DNA of 37,320 bases from NCBI GenBank assembly GCA_903884345.1, contig CAISEE010000023.1, forward strand, positions 1-37,320, in the 5' to 3' direction. This document shows positions 37,291 through 37,320 of this stretch, piece by piece. This DNA comes from Candidatus Adlerbacteria bacterium (GTDB lineage: Bacteria; Patescibacteriota; Minisyncoccia; Phycocordibacterales; SBAW01). Position 1 is the stretch's first letter. Each line of letters starts with the position of its first letter. The notes below the pieces were generated by a model. It had not been told where the DNA came from, searched no databases, and saw only the letters and a program-made list of their open reading frames with translations. The translations under genes were made by a program, and so were the position numbers.

Positions 37291-37320
37291 ATGACTACAA
37301 AAAAAGTGTCCCAGGTGTGC
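37291..37320 (+). CDS. Start of a gene cut by the window edge
   Basis: Ten codons, MTTKKVSQVC, directly after a TACAAT -10 element. Too little sequence to name it. Confidence 0.5.
   Translation, partial: MTTKKVSQVC

Noticed and set aside
1-37320. CRISPR array, IS element or prophage genes
   Set aside because: No regularly spaced direct repeats and no transposase, integrase or phage structural motif seen.

Overview
This GC-rich (high-50s % by eye) bacterial contig most likely comes from a Candidate Phyla Radiation / Patescibacteria genome, probably a Paceibacteria (Parcubacteria)-like lineage. That is an inference from gene content: compact housekeeping genes, a short ValRS, a class II ribonucleotide reductase, many lineage-specific small membrane proteins and no biosynthetic operons. 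No 16S rRNA is present to confirm it.

Layout. 1-3.2 kb: ftsZ, trxB, ddl. 3.3-8.1 kb: accessory stretch of small orphan genes with strong TTGACA promoters, Shine-Dalgarno sites and terminators, a 29-codon ORF on a structured transcript, and a methyltransferase gene caught between an intact tRNA-Ser and a copy of that tRNA's 3' part. 8.2-13.6 kb: tRNA-Val, HD hydrolase, tsaD, valS, PrsW protease, Hsp20. 13.6-16.6 kb: tRNAs, glutaredoxin, an FMN reductase / HxlR regulator pair with palindromic operators, a DivIC-like protein. 16.6-24.1 kb: lepA, murJ, O-antigen-ligase/TPR protein, rnpB, DUF192, DedA. 24.1-25.9 kb: a 1.8 kb gene desert with three structured RNA candidates, an 88-bp promoter duplication, a 17-nt hairpin motif in four copies and a tmRNA-like mini domain. 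25.9-32.5 kb: cobalamin locus. 32.6-37.3 kb: lytic transglycosylase, SDR, SemiSWEET-like protein, two CPR-type hypotheticals, an RlpA-like protein and the start of one more gene.

The most coherent biological unit is the cobalamin locus. AdoCbl-dependent NrdJ sits near a PduO-type adenosyltransferase, a membrane-anchored DUF4430 protein (the fold of the transcobalamin C-terminal domain), a DUF6580 ECF-S-like membrane protein, and a secreted DUF4430 + Ig-like + alpha/alpha-toroid protein whose leader is a recognisable cobalamin riboswitch. I read this as B12 capture, import, adenylation and use in making deoxynucleotides, in a cell that cannot make B12.

A second theme is palindromic DNA elements inside essential genes. 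Related ~100-bp elements with three helices sit in frame, in opposite orientations, in tsaD and lepA, with a compensatory base change between them. A second family is shared by the ftsZ-trxB spacer and an rlpA-like gene, and tsaD carries yet another palindromic insert. They recall the Rickettsia palindromic elements.

A third theme is promoter architecture. About twenty genes have a TANNNT -10 hexamer ending 5-9 nt (mostly 6-7) before the start codon and no Shine-Dalgarno, implying leaderless mRNAs. A minority of small orphan genes instead have -35/-10 promoters plus Shine-Dalgarno sites.
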